A stretch of DNA of 64,000 nt from Kudoa neothunni (lineage: Eukaryota > Cnidaria), in contig OZ199838.1 of the NCBI GenBank assembly GCA_964304625.1, positions 16,988,001 to 17,052,000 on the forward strand, read 5' to 3'. The position numbers and the translations under genes are program-made. Position 1 is the first letter of the stretch; every line of letters starts with the position of its first letter. The notes below the pieces were generated by a model, which was given only the letters and a program-made list of their open reading frames with translations, did not search any database and was not told the DNA's origin. Shown here one piece after another: positions 61,571 through 64,000 of this stretch.

Positions 61571-61657
61571 GTCGTTAGAGGTAAGTTTTTTTCATGTCGT
61601 CAGAGGTAAGTTTTTTTCATGTCGTCAGAGGTAAGTTTTTTTCATGTCGTTAGAGGG
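61571..61657 (+). repeat. Tandem copies of the piggyBac terminal motif
   Basis: Three full 25-bp units (starting 61571, 61596 and 61621; GTCGTYAGAGGTAAG then a T tract and CAT) and a final partial GTCGTTAGAGGG run straight into TTAA at 61658-61661. Each unit carries the terminal repeat core. Confidence 0.85.
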
Positions 61658-62292
61658 TTAAAGGTGATAGCTGTGATGAAGTACGAGCATTAATAGTTAC
61701 TAATATCCTTATTTAGGTATTATTCTGTTAAACATCAATGTCAATTATACACTATCATCGATTGCATTCATACAATGAAGGAATTTATACTAAAAAAAAT
61801 TATAGTTACAATTAATAAATAATTTCAAAATTGCTAATAAATTTTTATGTCGTATTATTAATTTATTGTTTGCATTTTGTCCTCTAACTATTTTACGTAA
61901 TTATTATTATAAAAAAATTGAGTTTCTAAGAGAATTTTCCTGATATACCTGATTTTGGACAATCTATAAAAGCTAATACATCGACATCGATTTCAAGTAT
62001 TAGGCGCCAATAAACTATAATCAACAACATTGATACTACTTTCAGTTACGTAACTGGAACTATAACTACGACCGTTACATGTTATACTAACGATATTACA
62101 TAATATTCGGTGTTTGATTAGAATACTAAACTCCGTTGCGCGAATACAACAATTGAAATATATCAATAGAAGCCAATTTATTTACTACTTATAAATAGAT
62201 AGAAAACAAACATTACAAAGTTATTTTAGTAACGATGCAAAATGTTATCATTTCAAATATTATAATTCAATAGTGATACTTTAATAAAAATT

Positions 62293-63818
62293 ATGATGAT
62301 ACCATTTTATAAACTACTCTTTTTACTCCTATGTAAAGCTATAAAAATTTTATATATTACGATTATATAAATAGTTGTGAAAGAAGTGCACTTTTTGAAT
62401 ATTTTCAAAAAAAAAAGAAAAGATAAAAATGAAACCATTAGTGTAAAGAGTGTAAAGAGTGTAAAGAGTGTAAAGAAGTTATCTGATAGAAATCCTATAA
62501 TTATTAGTAAATTATTATTATTATATTATTATTAGTGTCCAATACGTATGTGTCAATATCTAACTAATTTTTAAAGTTCCTGGATTGCTATCTAGTAAAT
62601 TATATGGTAAAATAGAGAGTAATGCTCGTTTACCTTCTGCATGTTCCAAAGATCCGTCGATCCATTTGATCTGGTTAGACGTAAATTCAATAATTGACAT
62701 TCCATGTTTTCATAAATATTTCAGGTATATTCTTGAAATAAAATTTTTAAACGTTATTTATTACTGAAATAGATTGGAATATGATCGAAAATTCAATATG
62801 ATGGTGGATGTGAAGGGAGTAAAAATTGGAACGTTTCTATTCGGGGATGTGTTCAATGTTGAGGCAATCGGCACCCAATTCATTCGATTTAAGAAAATAT
62901 TTACAAATATTATTAATTTTTTGCAACTTAAGGGATACAAAAACATGGAAGACCTTTTGGGAGCACCATATGATTTCCGAAAACTGCCATGTAAACTTAC
63001 AAAGAGATTACCAAACTAAAATAAATATAGCACAACCATATAAAGATTATTATTTTGCCGAATTAAAGAGCAAAATCACTCAGTTAGTTAATATTACGAA
63101 GAAAAAGGCTGTGCTCATTTCACACAGTATGGGAAGTGCTCTAACCCATTCATTTCTTTCGGAACAAGATCAATTCTGGAAAAAACAACATATTGCCTCA
63201 TGGATATCAATCAATGGTGCGCTTGCTGGGTCAATCAAAGCATTCGCCACGTGGAATTATTTTTATACTGGCGAGAAATCTGCTTTAAACATGGCAAAAC
63301 AATATCTTTCTAATGACATGTTCCTCACCTATCCCTCAATTTATTATTTGAAACCTAGCCGATCCTATTTTGGTCCAAATCGAGTACGTTTTTTAAGTTT
63401 ATTTCATCTCTATCCTATAATTAATATAGATTCTCCTAGAAAAAGAATCTAAGATTTATATGATTCACAACATAGAATGATGGCTAAGATTTTTCAAAAT
63501 ATGAGTATACCTGATATATGGGTAGAAAAACCAATCAACGTTCCCTTTTACTGCATTTTCAGTACAGGAATACCAACTATTGATACATTTACAGTTAATC
63601 GTAATAACGTATTGAAGCATAATAAATTCAAACATGTCAGTGGGGATGGTACACTCACTGATGATGAATTACATTCCTGCAAAATTATTGCTAATAAAAA
63701 CAAAAATTTTCAAAATAAGGTTACCGCTCTAGAAGGCTTTAAACATACAGCAGCTCTTCGAAGTAACGAAATTTTGGAATTACTGGAAAAATACATTAAT
63801 AAACTTAATATCTCATAG
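62293..63818 (+). CDS. LCAT/PLA2G15-family lipase-acyltransferase, six exons
   Basis: Exons 62293-62332, 62375-62506, 62577-62724, 62773-62990, 63031-63396 and 63454-63818 join in phase across GT-AG introns of 40-70 nt to give 422 codons, close to the human lysosomal enzyme's length. The order is: signal peptide (MMIPFYKLLFLLLF), a basic linker with four SVK repeats, the oxyanion-region RNPIIIIPGLLSSKLYG, CSKDPSIHLIWLDV with a second Cys, and LLGAPYDFRKLP. The nucleophile is LISHSMGSALTH (Ser212), the acid SGDGTLTDDE (Asp366) and the base GFKHTAALRSN (His399). Triad spacing fits the family. It should act on phospholipid in the secretory or lysosomal compartment as acyltransferase or phospholipase. 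The last intron's donor (63397) is the least certain; GT at 63373 is an alternative. The start could be either of two adjacent ATGs. Confidence 0.88.
62440..62475 (+). repeat. Coding 9-bp tandem repeat (AGTGTAAAG x4)
   Basis: Four perfect copies encode SVK four times in the linker between the signal peptide and the lipase domain. It lies within exon 2 and keeps the frame. Confidence 0.85.
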
Positions 63819-64000
63819 AAATGATATTTTAATCTTAATATCGTATTACTATTTTTGAAGCTTTTTCTAATGGCAAAATTTAATATAAAATTTTATATTA
63901 TCAACCAAAAGAATTTTCCTGGGAATATTGAATTTATTGAATTTATTGTATAATATTTTAATATCTTGATTCTTACAACGAAAATAATTATTTAGTCATT
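63819..64000. other. 3' flank of the lipase gene
   Basis: AT-rich sequence to the window edge; no other feature is seen. Confidence 0.4.

Overview
The window is AT-rich eukaryotic nuclear DNA with one assembly gap (59853-60052). Two spliced host genes have very short introns (31-120 nt). The mobile elements (BEL/Pao, Merlin, pogo/Tigger, piggyBac, FLYWCH- and SWIM-type MULEs, Tc1/mariner, hAT, Helitron) point to an animal. Tiny introns and few genes would suit a reduced or parasitic animal such as a myxozoan. That is an inference from style only; nothing here fixes the species.

Four host protein genes are supported. At 2-2653 (+) is the end of a very long coiled-coil protein with a C-terminal membrane helix; its frame is broken twice near the end. 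At 27463-31275 (-) is a complete paralogue of 1270 codons with a Cys-containing N-terminal region, a long helical stalk, one membrane helix and the same short cytoplasmic tail. At 7264-8984 (+) is a nine-exon GDA1/CD39 (ectonucleotidase) relative whose apyrase motifs are all eroded although the fold-defining cysteines remain. Its membrane helix lies just past an in-frame TGA. At 62293-63818 (+) is a six-exon LCAT/PLA2G15-type lipase or acyltransferase with an intact Ser-Asp-His triad and a signal peptide. I found no functional link among these genes beyond their likely secretory or surface location.

Most of the rest is transposon debris. 2.7-7.2 kb: a pogo fragment and a repeat split by a non-autonomous hAT. 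9.3-13.5 kb: a Tigger copy, a Tigger-derived MITE, and Merlin and piggyBac fragments. 16.7-27.2 kb: two FLYWCH MULEs, a truncated Helitron, a hAT tail, two pogo/Tigger copies and a Merlin. 32-44 kb: a decayed Helitron on the minus strand, interrupted by a 378-bp repeat and by a BEL/Pao retrotransposon with 130-bp LTRs and a CTTGG target duplication. 44.4-46.3 kb: two abutting non-autonomous Helitrons. 46.7-48.6 kb: a Tc1-like element with long terminal repeats. 49-55 kb: a Merlin and a SWIM-finger MULE. 55.7-61.7 kb: two piggyBacs, one perhaps nested in the other.

Gene-free stretches at 13.5-16.5, 31.3-32.1, 48.6-49.4, 50.3-53.3 and 58.1-59.8 kb hold only AT-rich sequence and microsatellites that I could recognise. 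No rRNA, tRNA or CRISPR array was seen.
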